From Flammeovirgaceae bacterium UBA6059 (GTDB taxonomy: Bacteria; Bacteroidota; Bacteroidia; Cytophagales; Cyclobacteriaceae): DNA of 64,000 nt. The position numbers and the translations under genes were made by a program. The stretch is taken from assembly GCA_002435755.1 (NCBI GenBank), contig DIYH01000030.1, forward strand, positions 150,071 through 214,070, in the 5' to 3' direction. How positions within the stretch are numbered: the stretch's first letter is position 1; every line of letters starts with the position of its first letter. Under the pieces are notes generated by a model. It saw nothing but the letters and a program-made list of their open reading frames with translations, had not been told where the DNA came from and did no database searches. Positions 16,372 to 25,101 of this stretch are shown one piece after another.

Positions 16372-17202
16372 CTACTTTTCAGCGTAGAGCCCTTTGATCT
16401 CCTCATCTAGGATCAACCCTTCACCCGGTTGCCACTTGTCGTACTCCATGTAGTAGGCAGCATCCTTGGCGGCTTGAAGACCGTCCAGCTTGGCTACCAG
16501 GTGCAAAGCTCCATCAATACCCGCTGATACACCTGCCGTGGTGATCACATTGCCATTATCTACAAAACGGACATCAGATCTAACGATAGCCTTTGGAAAG
16601 CTCTTGGTGAGGCCATCAATTGCATCATGAAAGGTCGTAACCGTTTTACCATCCAGCAATCCTGCCTCTCCCATAACGAACGCTCCTGTACACACCGAAA
16701 AGAAGTAGTCCGTCTCATCGATACGAGATTTCACCCATTTTATCACTTTCTTGTCACCAGATGCTGCACCACTATTGCCTCCGAAGAAAGCCATGATATC
16801 TGCCTTAGGAGCATCTTCAATGCTATAGTCGGGAATGAAAGTCAGGATACCCTGTGTCTTAATTGGTTCTTTTGTTTTTGATACCGTGAAGACTTCATAT
16901 CCGGCATAAGCGAATACCTCCATTGGGCCGGCAAAGTCCAATACCTCTACATTATTCTGTAAGTAAAAAGCAATCGTCATTTTGTTATCCAATAGTTCAA
17001 GTTGTTCAGCAGCCGTCCGCTGAATAAGCTCCATCCCGCAATGATCGCATTTTCCGGCATGAGCAAAAGCGATACGATCACACGCTGAGTTACACGGTTT
17101 GCAATAATAAGCTACTTCATTCGAAGCTATAAGCTCAGGCATCTGAGCCTGGCTGGAAAGCGTAAAAAAGGCCACTAGGAGTATAAATGATAGTTTCTTC
17201 AT
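16372..17202 (-). CDS. Secreted DJ-1/PfpI-family protein with an N-terminal zinc-ribbon-like segment
   Basis: I start at the ATG 17202, which opens a signal peptide (KKLSFILLVAFFTLSSQAQ); the longer frame from a GTG at 17289 overlaps the upstream stop and adds a polar stretch. The product is 276 residues. Residues 32-58 hold a heavy-metal-binding-like ribbon: YYCKPC, then CDHCGMEL (Cys34, Cys37, Cys52, Cys55). From about 75 a DJ-1/PfpI domain follows, with the nucleophile elbow FFSVCTGAFVMG. This active site is the same as in the regulator encoded just upstream. A secreted DJ-1 protein could be an amidase or isonitrile hydratase-like enzyme; substrate unknown. Probably co-transcribed with the GlxA-type gene. 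Confidence 0.78.
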   Translation of the reverse strand: MKKLSFILLVAFFTLSSQAQMPELIASNEVAYYCKPCNSACDRIAFAHAGKCDHCGMELIQRTAAEQLELLDNKMTIAFYLQNNVEVLDFAGPMEVFAYAGYEVFTVSKTKEPIKTQGILTFIPDYSIEDAPKADIMAFFGGNSGAASGDKKVIKWVKSRIDETDYFFSVCTGAFVMGEAGLLDGKTVTTFHDAIDGLTKSFPKAIVRSDVRFVDNGNVITTAGVSAGIDGALHLVAKLDGLQAAKDAAYYMEYDKWQPGEGLILDEEIKGLYAEK

Positions 17203-17285
17203 TTCATTTTGATTTTGTTGACTTGGTAAAACTAAGAAGTCACATGCCCCCTCGCTAGGACAAATACATGGCAAATCCGGCCACC

Positions 17286-18215
17286 TCACTGCTTCCTTAG
17301 CAGCTTATACAGTTGGCTCACGTCAGCATAGCCGCACTCTTTAGCTACTAATTCCATCTTGTTGCCTTCTTTGATGAGCTGATCGGCACGCTCGATCCTC
17401 AATAGGTCTTGGTAGCTACCAATAGTGATACCAGTAGCTTTTTTGAACATTCTGGTAAGGTTGCGCTGACTGGTATGAATAAGGTCAGCCAACTGATAAA
17501 GGCTAGGGTTGCTACTCAGGTGACTTAGGAGATAGTCTTGAACGGTATGTATAGGATCCACAAGATGATTGCGGTAGCGAAGAAAAATGCTCAGCTGTGG
17601 CTCCTCTTCCCCTCGCCTTAAGTAAACTACTACTTCTCTCGCTATATCCGCTGCAAACTTGCTGCCATGATGTCGCTCGATCAAGTGAAGCGAGAGATCG
17701 ATTCCTGAAGATACTCCAGCACTTGTCAGGATATTGCCGCTTTCTACGAAAAGTCGATTGCGAAGGAGTTCGACATTGGGGTACCTATCGGAAAATCGGT
17801 CGCAATACCTCCAATGAGTAGTACATGCCTTGCCTGTCAATAGACCGGAAGCCGCAAGTACAAATGCCCCTGTACAAACTGAGCAAATGGTCACTTCTGC
17901 TGATGACTGTGCCTTCAACCAATGTAGGAAAGGTCCAAGGACGACCTCAAGGTCTTGCTCGAGATAGTAGTCTGACACCATACCTGGAATGATGATGACG
18001 TCATACTGGTTTAGCGATAGCGAATCAAAGCTCACCAGCTCTGATAACTGCAAACCTGCGCTACTCTCAATCTCTGAGTCGGCATCAACCGAGAAGTATC
18101 TTAGGTCATAAGGAGCACCATAGTCTGCCGCTTCGAAGAATAGATGGGCAGGCCCGGTCAGGTCAAGTAAATGGACACCCGGAAAAACTGCAAAGGCTAT
18201 AGTCCTGGACGACAT
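17286..18215 (-). CDS. GlxA-family transcriptional regulator (DJ-1/PfpI plus AraC-type HTH)
   Basis: 309 residues in two parts. Residues 1-170 form a DJ-1/PfpI-like domain: IAFAVFPGVHLLDLTGPAHLF at the N-terminus and the elbow ICSVCTGAFVLAASGLL with Cys, as in enzymes. Residues 215-309 are an AraC-type double helix-turn-helix: YQLADLIHTSQRNLTRMFKKATG and the degenerate ending AKECGYADVSQLYKLLRK. GlxA-type regulators sense small metabolites through the DJ-1 domain. It lies upstream of a secreted DJ-1 protein on the same strand with an 83-bp gap, so that gene is the natural first target. Confidence 0.85.
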   Translation of the reverse strand: MSSRTIAFAVFPGVHLLDLTGPAHLFFEAADYGAPYDLRYFSVDADSEIESSAGLQLSELVSFDSLSLNQYDVIIIPGMVSDYYLEQDLEVVLGPFLHWLKAQSSAEVTICSVCTGAFVLAASGLLTGKACTTHWRYCDRFSDRYPNVELLRNRLFVESGNILTSAGVSSGIDLSLHLIERHHGSKFAADIAREVVVYLRRGEEEPQLSIFLRYRNHLVDPIHTVQDYLLSHLSSNPSLYQLADLIHTSQRNLTRMFKKATGITIGSYQDLLRIERADQLIKEGNKMELVAKECGYADVSQLYKLLRKQ

Positions 18216-18349
18216 ATTATCAATCGGCTATTATCATGAATTTAAGATATCAAAATCAACTATTAGTACGGCACATCATGCTGATTGGCAAAATGGCCAG
18301 CCGATATCCACTATTTTCGTTTAAATTCAAAAGACAAATCATTAGCTAA

Positions 18350-18937
18350 ATGAAAGTATACGAAAAATTGCTATTAGAGAATAAGGCGTGGGTACAAGAG
18401 CGACTGCAGGTGAACGAAAAGTATTTCAATAAGCTCAATCAACCGCGCCATCCTCATACTTTATGGATTGGCTGTACAGACAGTCGCGTGTCTCCCAACG
18501 TGATCCTCAATCGAGAACTGGGTGATGTGTGCAAGCACCAAAACCCCGGGCCTATCGTGCGAAGGGATGATCCAAATAGTACAAGCGCTATTTATCATGC
18601 CATTGTCAACCTGCACGTAAGACACATCGTCATCTGCGGCCATACAGCTAGTGACTATGTGGAGATGAGTATGATGGGAGAACTACCTGAAATCATGTAT
18701 GAATGGCTCCATCCTATTTCAGAGTTATATGAAGAGAACAAAGCGGAATTGCAAAAAATCAAAAACCTGCATGATCGTGCCGACAAGCTATCAGAAATGA
18801 ATGTTCACCGACAGGTGGAAAATCTTGCTGAGTATGATTTTGTTAAAAAATATAAAGAAGAAGGACATAAGCTATGGCTCCATGGCTGGATGTTTGACCT
18901 CAAGACAGGTTTGATAAGTGATGTACACTCGCTATGA
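18350..18937 (+). CDS. Beta-class carbonic anhydrase-like protein with an altered zinc site
   Basis: 195 residues, the length of bacterial beta-carbonic anhydrases. The first zinc/catalytic motif is intact: CTDSRV gives Cys42, Asp44 and Arg46, the numbering of E. coli Can. The second motif starts correctly (VICGH, His98) but the ligand expected at position 101 is Ser (codon AGT) instead of Cys, and the following Gly-Gly is lost (GHTASDYVEM). The usual HRN segment reads KHQNPG. The C-terminal signature LHGWMFDLKTG is typical. If folded normally the site has at most two protein thiol/imidazole ligands plus Asp44, so classic CO2 hydration is doubtful. It overlaps the next gene by four bases. Confidence 0.75.
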   Translation: MKVYEKLLLENKAWVQERLQVNEKYFNKLNQPRHPHTLWIGCTDSRVSPNVILNRELGDVCKHQNPGPIVRRDDPNSTSAIYHAIVNLHVRHIVICGHTASDYVEMSMMGELPEIMYEWLHPISELYEENKAELQKIKNLHDRADKLSEMNVHRQVENLAEYDFVKKYKEEGHKLWLHGWMFDLKTGLISDVHSL

Positions 18938-19947
18938 ATTACAAACTTCTCGGAAATAGTGGCTTAAGGGTATCTGAGATCTCATTGGGTACCATGACCT
19001 TTGGCACAGAGTGGGGCTGGGGTGCTGATAAAGACACAAGTAAACAGATATTTGATGCTTATGCCAAAGCAGGTGGTAACTTTCTCGACACAGCTAATCG
19101 CTATACTGAAGGCACAAGTGAGCAATTTGTAGGTGAGTTTATCCATTCAGATAGGGACCACTGGATAGTCGCGACAAAATACTCACTCTATGACAAGTTG
19201 GGAGATCCCAATTTCTCAGGCAACCATCGAAAAAACATGATGCGATCCGTTGAGCAAAGTCTCAAACGACTTGACACGGACTATATCGACCTACTTTGGC
19301 TGCATGCCTGGGATTTTACTACACCTGTGGAAGAAGTGATGCGCGGGCTGGATGATTTGGTCACAGCAGGTAAAGTAAACTACATTGGCATATCCGATAC
19401 ACCTGCATGGATCATCGCCAGAGCTAATACCATCGCTCACTTCAGAGGGTGGACTCAGTTCGTTGGGTTGCAGGTAGAATATAGTCTTATCCAAAGAACA
19501 CCAGAACGTGATCTGATCCCAATGGCTCAGGAAATGGGACTTGCGCTAACGCCCTGGGCACCACTGGCCGGAGGTGCCTTAACTGGAAAGTATCTCAAAG
19601 GTGAAGATGGTCGAGTGGCCGAAGAAAGCGCGAGGAGAAATGACAGAAGTGTGCGCATAACTGAGAAGGTAGTGGAGGTAGCAGAGCAGCTTGGTGTAAG
19701 CCCTGCCCAGATAGCCATGAAGTGGGTCATGCAAAAAGACTATACTTCAATACCTATAGTCGGTGGACGAAAGCTTCACCAGATCGAGGACAGTCTGCGG
19801 AGTGTCAATATTGATTTACCAGAAGAAATAATTACAGAGCTCGATGAAGCAAGTGCTATTGAGTTAGGATTCCCACATGACTTTCTACAAGGTGACAATG
19901 TACGGCATTTGTTATTTGGAGGGACTTATGAAAAGTTAGTGAAATAG
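18934..19947 (+). CDS. Aldo/keto reductase
   Basis: 337 residues of the AKR TIM-barrel family. The catalytic tetrad is complete: Asp52 and Tyr57 (FLDTANRYTEG), Lys82 (VATKYSL) and His124 (LLWLHAWD). The NADPH-binding tail includes SIPIVGGRKLHQIEDSL. Members reduce aldehydes and ketones in the cytoplasm, and this subgroup (YajO/Tas-like, starting MNYKLLGNSGLRVSEISLGT) has broad or unknown substrates. Its ATG overlaps the stop of the carbonic anhydrase-like gene (ATGA), so the two are translationally coupled. Confidence 0.9.
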   Translation: MNYKLLGNSGLRVSEISLGTMTFGTEWGWGADKDTSKQIFDAYAKAGGNFLDTANRYTEGTSEQFVGEFIHSDRDHWIVATKYSLYDKLGDPNFSGNHRKNMMRSVEQSLKRLDTDYIDLLWLHAWDFTTPVEEVMRGLDDLVTAGKVNYIGISDTPAWIIARANTIAHFRGWTQFVGLQVEYSLIQRTPERDLIPMAQEMGLALTPWAPLAGGALTGKYLKGEDGRVAEESARRNDRSVRITEKVVEVAEQLGVSPAQIAMKWVMQKDYTSIPIVGGRKLHQIEDSLRSVNIDLPEEIITELDEASAIELGFPHDFLQGDNVRHLLFGGTYEKLVK

Positions 19948-19951
19948 CCTG

Positions 19952-20305
19952 TCAATCATTCCGCTTAACTAGAAGTACTCGTTCACCTTCAATCGGGAGA
20001 TAGCCATGCTCGTAACAGAAGCGATACTCATCCCCGGCCTTGGTCTGGTAAATCGAGGTGAAATAGTTGAAGTCAAATCCCTTCCCAATCAATTTCGATT
20101 TCTGGACAGTTGCCTTTCCATCAGGGTTAAGTGATTCTAATATCCGACGGTTCTTTCGAAGGACATTATTGATGTTTCTGACGTAGTTTACCGTATCTGC
20201 ATTGAGCTTGTTGTTATGGGCATTTCGACATGCGTCAGAGCAAAACTTCTTATCCTGTCTACCGAAAATCGGTTTTTTACATTCCGGACACAGCTTTTCA
20301 TCCAT
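19952..20305 (-). CDS. Zinc-ribbon protein of unknown function
   Basis: 117 residues from the ATG at 20305. The N-terminus carries a four-cysteine zinc ribbon, CPECKK followed by FCSDACRNAH, resembling the DUF2116-type ribbons and the MYND/HIT-like CxxC-CxxxC pattern. The remainder is basic and helical (NNVLRKNRRILESLNPDG) then a beta segment GFDFNYFTSIYQTKAGDEYRFCYEHGY. This family is conserved in Bacteroidota without assigned function; nucleic-acid binding is a guess from the ribbon and charge. It converges with the aldo/keto reductase gene, stops only a few bases apart. Confidence 0.65.
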   Translation of the reverse strand: MDEKLCPECKKPIFGRQDKKFCSDACRNAHNNKLNADTVNYVRNINNVLRKNRRILESLNPDGKATVQKSKLIGKGFDFNYFTSIYQTKAGDEYRFCYEHGYLPIEGERVLLVKRND

Positions 20306-20340
20306 TTTCAATAGTACTGATTATCAGCAATATATCCAAC

Positions 20341-20372
20341 AACAAACGACTACAAACGGCTATAAACGACTG
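20341..20372. repeat. Three degenerate copies of a 10-bp unit
   Basis: A unit of the form (t/c)aAACGACta recurs three times in register (CAAACGACTA, CAAACGGCTA, TAAACGACTG) in the promoter region between the zinc-ribbon gene and ssb. The exact 10-bp period equals about one helical turn, so it could present a repeated face to a regulator; that is speculation. Confidence 0.5.
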
Positions 20373-20502
20373 TAAGTATTTAAGAACCGACTAACGCTCG
20401 TCATCACTTCAATCTTTGCTTCGTCAACAATGACAAACATCTGCCGATTGGATGAAATCTCAGATGAAATCAAAAATTAGTTTAACTAAAACAATCACTA
20501 TT

Positions 20503-20841
20503 ATGAACTCTTTAAGAAACAGCGTACAGTTAATCGGTCGATTAGGAAACTCACCTGAAGTAAGAAACTTTGACAGTGGTAAAACCATGGCGACATTCTC
20601 ACTAGCCACCAATGAGGTCTACAAAAACAACAAAGGTGAAAAGGTGACAGACACCCAGTGGCACAACATTGTGGCATGGGGCAAAAAAGCAGAATTGGCA
20701 GCTTCACTTCTTAAGAAAGGCCAAGAAATTGCCATAGAAGGCAAACTCGTCAACCGCAACTACGAAAAAGAAGGTGAAAAGAGGTATATCACTGAGATCA
20801 ATATGAACGAGATGCTCATTATGTCTCCGAAGCAGAACTAA
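20503..20841 (+). CDS. ssb: Short single-stranded DNA-binding protein
   Basis: Starting at the ATG 20503 (NSLRNSVQLIGRLGNSPEVR) gives 112 residues, the standard SSB N-terminus; a longer frame to 20452 adds a non-conserved leader. The OB fold is complete: FSLATNEVYKNNKGEKVTDTQWHNIVAWGKKAEL and GKLVNRNYEKEGEKRYITEI. The protein stops after MLIMSPKQN and lacks the disordered linker and acidic DDDIPF-like tip that recruits repair and replication partners. It is thus probably a second, specialised SSB rather than the main one. Its 3' end overlaps the convergent kinase gene by 23 bp. Confidence 0.88.
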   Translation: MNSLRNSVQLIGRLGNSPEVRNFDSGKTMATFSLATNEVYKNNKGEKVTDTQWHNIVAWGKKAELAASLLKKGQEIAIEGKLVNRNYEKEGEKRYITEINMNEMLIMSPKQN

Positions 20842-22864
20842 CAGTAGTCATTTCACCAGAGGGGATCAAAATAGAAAATGTTGATCCCCTTCCTTTTTCT
20901 GAGACAAAAGTCAGCCTTCCACCGTTCAACTCAACAAAGTCTTTGCATAAAATCAAGCCCATTCCAAAGCCTTTTTCACCACGGGTACCTGCCGTGGTAT
21001 TTTTCTGACTCACATCAAAGAACCCTTTTATTCTACTCTTGGCAATACCTACTCCATGATCGATAACATGGACCTCCACCAAACCACCGTCAACTCCTGA
21101 ACATTCAATCTCGATTTTTCCTTTTGGATAACTGAACTTGATGGCATTGCTAAGCAGATTGCGTAAAACAAGATCCAGCATGTTACGATCTGCACAAATG
21201 CTTATGTCATTAGGCATAGTTGTCAAACTAAGTTCTTTGCTCTCCAAAGCAGACTTTAGGTGTTCCGTGCTCCTGATAATTAGTGACTTAGCCGTAAAAA
21301 CTGATTTTTTAGGAACAATTCCTTCGTTCTGCGACTGTGTCCAATGGATCAGCAAAGACATAAAACTGGTAGTCTCAGCAATGCTCTTTTCCAACTCTGG
21401 AATAAGAGAAGAAAATTCTTCCGGACTGAATCGATGCTCTTTGAGGAGCGACATCAAGCTTGCCACGTTATTGATGGGGGCCCGAAAGTCATGCGAAAGA
21501 ATTGCTAAGAGTCTGTTCTTAGTACCATTAATCTTTTTTAACTCTTCGTTCTTGTTGGTGAGCTGCTCATTGATCTTTAGCAGTTCATCAGTCCTCTCCT
21601 GTACCCGATCCTCCAGCAGTTGCTTTTGTTTTCGTTCTGATTGATAACTTCCTATCATCTTTTTCTTTAAGGCAAGTCCAATCACTAAGGCGAACAAAAG
21701 CAGTTGTAATACTCCACTACCATAGAAAACATAGTTTACTACTATATTGACCATTCCTGTATTGGCAGTCCACAGATGCTCTACTGCAAACCAAACACCC
21801 AAAAAGACTAAGCCTCCGAACAGAATCGGGATATTGGTCAGCAGATAGTACTTAGCATTCTGCTTTCCCTTGTAGCTGAAGATTATAGAGCTGGAGATCC
21901 AACAGGTCAATACGCAAAGGGCTATGAATGCAGCCAGATTTGTTGCAAAAGCGTTAAGCCGTGGCAACACATTGGGCACAGTCATGTACGTCAAAACCAG
22001 TGTCACAACAGATATTGAAGCTACAATCAGTACTTGATATACTCTGTACCATATCCCATTATTGATTTGTAAAAACCTGCGCCACAGTAGCAGTCCACCA
22101 ATACAAATAGTGGTAGCAGAAAGGATGGACAAGTCATCGGTAAACGCAATGGTCGTAGTACCATCAAGCTGGCTATTAAAAGCATGCAATAGGTAGCCAA
22201 ACGCAAGCAAGCTATAATACAAATACGATCTAGATCGTATCAGAATAAGAGTACCCAGCTGATAGATCAGGATAATGGCAAAGATGACAGTAAAAATCAG
22301 CGACATCCTGGTATAAGCATAGGAGTAATCCTCAAAATCCGAGAGCTGGCTCAATGTAGCTTTAGGTGACCCTTTACCTGTCCATCCTGCTAGTAATATT
22401 GTTATGGATGACTGTTTTCCAATCTCAATAGCACTCACCCTAAGGCGCTGCATGACATCCGTCTTTTGATGCACTGTATATAATCCCAGGGTATCTACTT
22501 CGGAAATTTTATCATTAACCAGTTTTACAATGACCAAATCATCCTTTATACCTTTTTCGAACCTCAAGCCAAACCTTTGAACATCAGAAGCATTAGTAAG
22601 ACGAACCATCCACCAATCACGACTGGTCTCCGTTCCACTCGGATATTCGAACATTTCTACATTCTCCGTTGCTTGATGAATGCTTAAAGAGCCACTCGCT
22701 GGTAATACGTTCCACTTACTCTCAAGATCAAACTCAAACAAATCATAAGTTTCGAAATTATTGGGAATAACGGTGGGAGCTGATTGGGCTGAAAGCTCCG
22801 TGAAAGATAAAACTACCAATACAGTCCCCTTTAGGGTAGCCCACATAGCTTTTGATCCTACCAT
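20819..22864 (-). CDS. 7TM-DISM sensor histidine kinase
   Basis: 681 residues. A signal peptide (to about 27) is followed by a periplasmic 7TMR-DISM extracellular-type beta domain (to about 185), seven membrane helices (roughly 190-405), a short coiled coil (VQERTDELLKINEQL) and a kinase core. The H box LSHDFRAPINN places the phospho-acceptor His at 458; the N box DLVLRNLLSNAIKFSYP and G boxes DHGVGIAKSRI and GFGMGLILCK are intact, so it should be active. No receiver domain or cognate response regulator adjoins it. Its neighbours upstream on the same strand are the phosphatase and hemerythrin-like genes, about 140 bp away. Signal unknown; DISM modules often bind carbohydrates. Confidence 0.9.
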   Translation of the reverse strand: MVGSKAMWATLKGTVLVVLSFTELSAQSAPTVIPNNFETYDLFEFDLESKWNVLPASGSLSIHQATENVEMFEYPSGTETSRDWWMVRLTNASDVQRFGLRFEKGIKDDLVIVKLVNDKISEVDTLGLYTVHQKTDVMQRLRVSAIEIGKQSSITILLAGWTGKGSPKATLSQLSDFEDYSYAYTRMSLIFTVIFAIILIYQLGTLILIRSRSYLYYSLLAFGYLLHAFNSQLDGTTTIAFTDDLSILSATTICIGGLLLWRRFLQINNGIWYRVYQVLIVASISVVTLVLTYMTVPNVLPRLNAFATNLAAFIALCVLTCWISSSIIFSYKGKQNAKYYLLTNIPILFGGLVFLGVWFAVEHLWTANTGMVNIVVNYVFYGSGVLQLLLFALVIGLALKKKMIGSYQSERKQKQLLEDRVQERTDELLKINEQLTNKNEELKKINGTKNRLLAILSHDFRAPINNVASLMSLLKEHRFSPEEFSSLIPELEKSIAETTSFMSLLIHWTQSQNEGIVPKKSVFTAKSLIIRSTEHLKSALESKELSLTTMPNDISICADRNMLDLVLRNLLSNAIKFSYPKGKIEIECSGVDGGLVEVHVIDHGVGIAKSRIKGFFDVSQKNTTAGTRGEKGFGMGLILCKDFVELNGGRLTFVSEKGRGSTFSILIPSGEMTTVSSASET

Positions 22865-23000
22865 CGGTATTCAGGCCTGCTCTAGGAAGACCAATAAGAT
22901 CATCCTATTTCATCAATCCTGCAACCTTAATAAAGTTCGTGTTGAGATCAAAAGCAATGATTAGATGATACGACACCCAATCTCGAATCTGAACGGCGTA

Positions 23001-23435
23001 CTACCCGCGATTGACTTTACCGTAGATACAATCCCTGAGATGTACGTCTATCTTGCAAATGTGATCAACGAGCCACTTCTTTAGAAACTGTGAAAGGTCT
23101 TCTAGCAGCTCTTTCGGAGCATCAGAGTAGCGATACTCCTGGATAAAGTCCTGATAATACTGGATAAATGCGCCATGCGCTTTTTCATTCTTTTCCTTCA
23201 CCGGACAAAGACGTGAGCGCATACACATCTCTTCGTATATAAAATGTGATTTGGTATAAGCCGTCAAAAAACCGATCAAAGCATCAACCTGTGGCCCAAA
23301 ATACAATTCCTGTTCCAGGCAGAGATCCAGCTTATCAATGAAATCAAAGAGGTCCTTGTGCTGCTTGTCTATTTCCTTGTTTCCAGTAGAGTATTCATCA
23401 CTCCAGACTACTTTAGTCACTTTCTCCATAATCAT
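23001..23435 (-). CDS. Bacteriohemerythrin-like protein with one altered iron ligand
   Basis: 144 residues of the hemerythrin four-helix bundle. Visible ligands are His26 (KQHKDLFDFI), His64 and Glu68 (SHFIYEE), His87 (AHGAF), His125 (VDHICKID) and Asp130. The partner of His87 in the HxxxH pair should be at 83, which is Asn (codon AAT), so one of the five canonical histidines is missing. Cysteines at 39, 71, 77, 127 and 136 are numerous for this family. Bacterial hemerythrins bind O2 or NO, or scavenge peroxide. Its ATG overlaps the stop of the PAS-phosphatase gene by one base (TAATG), so it is probably co-translated with it. Confidence 0.85.
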   Translation of the reverse strand: MIMEKVTKVVWSDEYSTGNKEIDKQHKDLFDFIDKLDLCLEQELYFGPQVDALIGFLTAYTKSHFIYEEMCMRSRLCPVKEKNEKAHGAFIQYYQDFIQEYRYSDAPKELLEDLSQFLKKWLVDHICKIDVHLRDCIYGKVNRG

Positions 23436-25024
23436 TATAACCTTACCCCCATCACCGTAACATCATCCATTTGAGCCTCAGAACCTCTCCATCGATAAAC
23501 ATCAAGCTCCAGCTTCTCACCAATCTCCTTCATACTTCTGTTGATATGATTTTCTATAAATGAAGTCAAGCCTTTCGTTTGGAATTTGTCTCCGTCTTCG
23601 TTGAACTGGTCGGTCAGTCCATCAGTATAAAGAAAGAACGAATCACCGGTCTCAAGCTTCACCGTTGTACTTTCAAAATCTACCTTTCTGGTCAGTTGCC
23701 CCCCAATACTTCTGCGGCTTCCTTTAATTACTTCTGTTCCGCCATTCCTATGTACCAGTAATGGCCTCTTAGCTCCTGCGAATACAATCTCTTTTTGGGA
23801 CCTATCCAGTCGCACCAATGAGATATCCATGCCATCATCAGAGTCTGAGGGTTCTATTCCGGCACGCTGGTTAAGTGATCTGGCAACTCTTTCATCCAAA
23901 TGATTAAGTATAAGTGCAGGGTCATTACTTCTACTACTATTGGTAACATAATTGAGATGAGTGTAACCCAGCATTGACATAAATGCTCCCGGTACTCCGT
24001 GTCCAGTACAGTCCACTACCGCAATGAACACATGATCACCCTTCTCCATCAGCCAGTAGAAATCACCTGACACCACTTCTTTGGGCTTGTAAAAAACAAA
24101 AGCGTCCAGTTTTTCATAGATGCTCTCAACTGACGGAAGAATAGAACGCTGTATACGCTTAGCGTAGTTAACACTCTGTTCCATATTGAAATTGGCTTCC
24201 TCGGCCTTAGCCCGCTTAAATGTTTCCTCGACAAACATTTTTTCCTGGTCTCGCTGCTGAGTCAGGTCCCTGATAATACCTGTAAAGACCTGCCTTCCGT
24301 TGACGATAGACTCACCAACAGAAAGATACATGGGAAACGTACTACCGTCCTTGCGTTTACCAGCCACTTCCCTACCACGACCCACAATATGCTTAACACC
24401 GGTATCTTTATACCGCTGAATATGATCGTCATGATTATGAGCGTGTTCCTCAGGCATTAGCATGTTTACTTTATTACCAAGAACCTCTTCCTTTTTCAGT
24501 CCAAATATCCTCTCACATGCCGTATTAAAAGTCTTGATTCTACCTGAATCATCGATGATCACTACACCGTCCGCCGCAGTTTCAATAACACTGTTAAGTA
24601 GTTGCTCACGCTCCTCGAGCAGTTGAATATGCTGTTTCTCTTCCGACATATCAGTGAAGATTAGAGAATAGCGGTGTTCTCCGGAATCACTGATCTCAGA
24701 CACACTCGTCATTACCGGTATGGTTTCCTCACCACTCAACAATTCCATTTCTACAGTCTGACCTTTGTACTGGTCTAATCTGCTCATTTGACAATTTGCA
24801 GCTCCATCGATTGACTGTATAAAATCAAACAGATTGCTATTGTCCAAAGAGGAATTTCGTAGTAGTTTCTCTGTTGAAGGATTCCAGGAGGTTAGCGAAC
24901 CTTCATCCGATACCACAACAATGGCATCAACGGCATTTTTAAACATGGCATCTAACAGGGCATCTTTTTGCTGTATCTCTGTTTGCTCTTTCTTTAGTTT
25001 TTCGATGATTTCATTCAATTCCAT
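23435..25024 (-). CDS. PAS-PAS-PP2C (SpoIIE-type) protein phosphatase
   Basis: 529 residues. Two PAS domains cover about 20-130 and 140-260 (TAADGVVIIDDSGRIKTFN, then the typical VGRGREVAGKRKDGSTFPM with a PAC region FTGIIRDLTQQ). A short helical linker leads to a SpoIIE-type serine phosphatase from about 290: FYWLMEKGDHVFIAVVDCTGHGVPGAFMSMLG with metal-binding Asp, DSFFLYTDGLTDQFN and the final QMDDVTVMGV. Such enzymes dephosphorylate STAS or SiaC-type regulator proteins; the neighbouring SiaC-like protein is the obvious substrate. The PAS pair may sense redox, oxygen or a ligand. The hemerythrin-like gene is directly downstream with a one-base overlap. Confidence 0.9.
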   Translation of the reverse strand: MELNEIIEKLKKEQTEIQQKDALLDAMFKNAVDAIVVVSDEGSLTSWNPSTEKLLRNSSLDNSNLFDFIQSIDGAANCQMSRLDQYKGQTVEMELLSGEETIPVMTSVSEISDSGEHRYSLIFTDMSEEKQHIQLLEEREQLLNSVIETAADGVVIIDDSGRIKTFNTACERIFGLKKEEVLGNKVNMLMPEEHAHNHDDHIQRYKDTGVKHIVGRGREVAGKRKDGSTFPMYLSVGESIVNGRQVFTGIIRDLTQQRDQEKMFVEETFKRAKAEEANFNMEQSVNYAKRIQRSILPSVESIYEKLDAFVFYKPKEVVSGDFYWLMEKGDHVFIAVVDCTGHGVPGAFMSMLGYTHLNYVTNSSRSNDPALILNHLDERVARSLNQRAGIEPSDSDDGMDISLVRLDRSQKEIVFAGAKRPLLVHRNGGTEVIKGSRRSIGGQLTRKVDFESTTVKLETGDSFFLYTDGLTDQFNEDGDKFQTKGLTSFIENHINRSMKEIGEKLELDVYRWRGSEAQMDDVTVMGVRL

Positions 25025-25101
25025 AGCTTGGTATTTGTAGTTTAAGTTGACTCAATAGGGGTGTAACGTATTTGGGGAGGGCTATTAAAGCCAACCATCG
25101 G

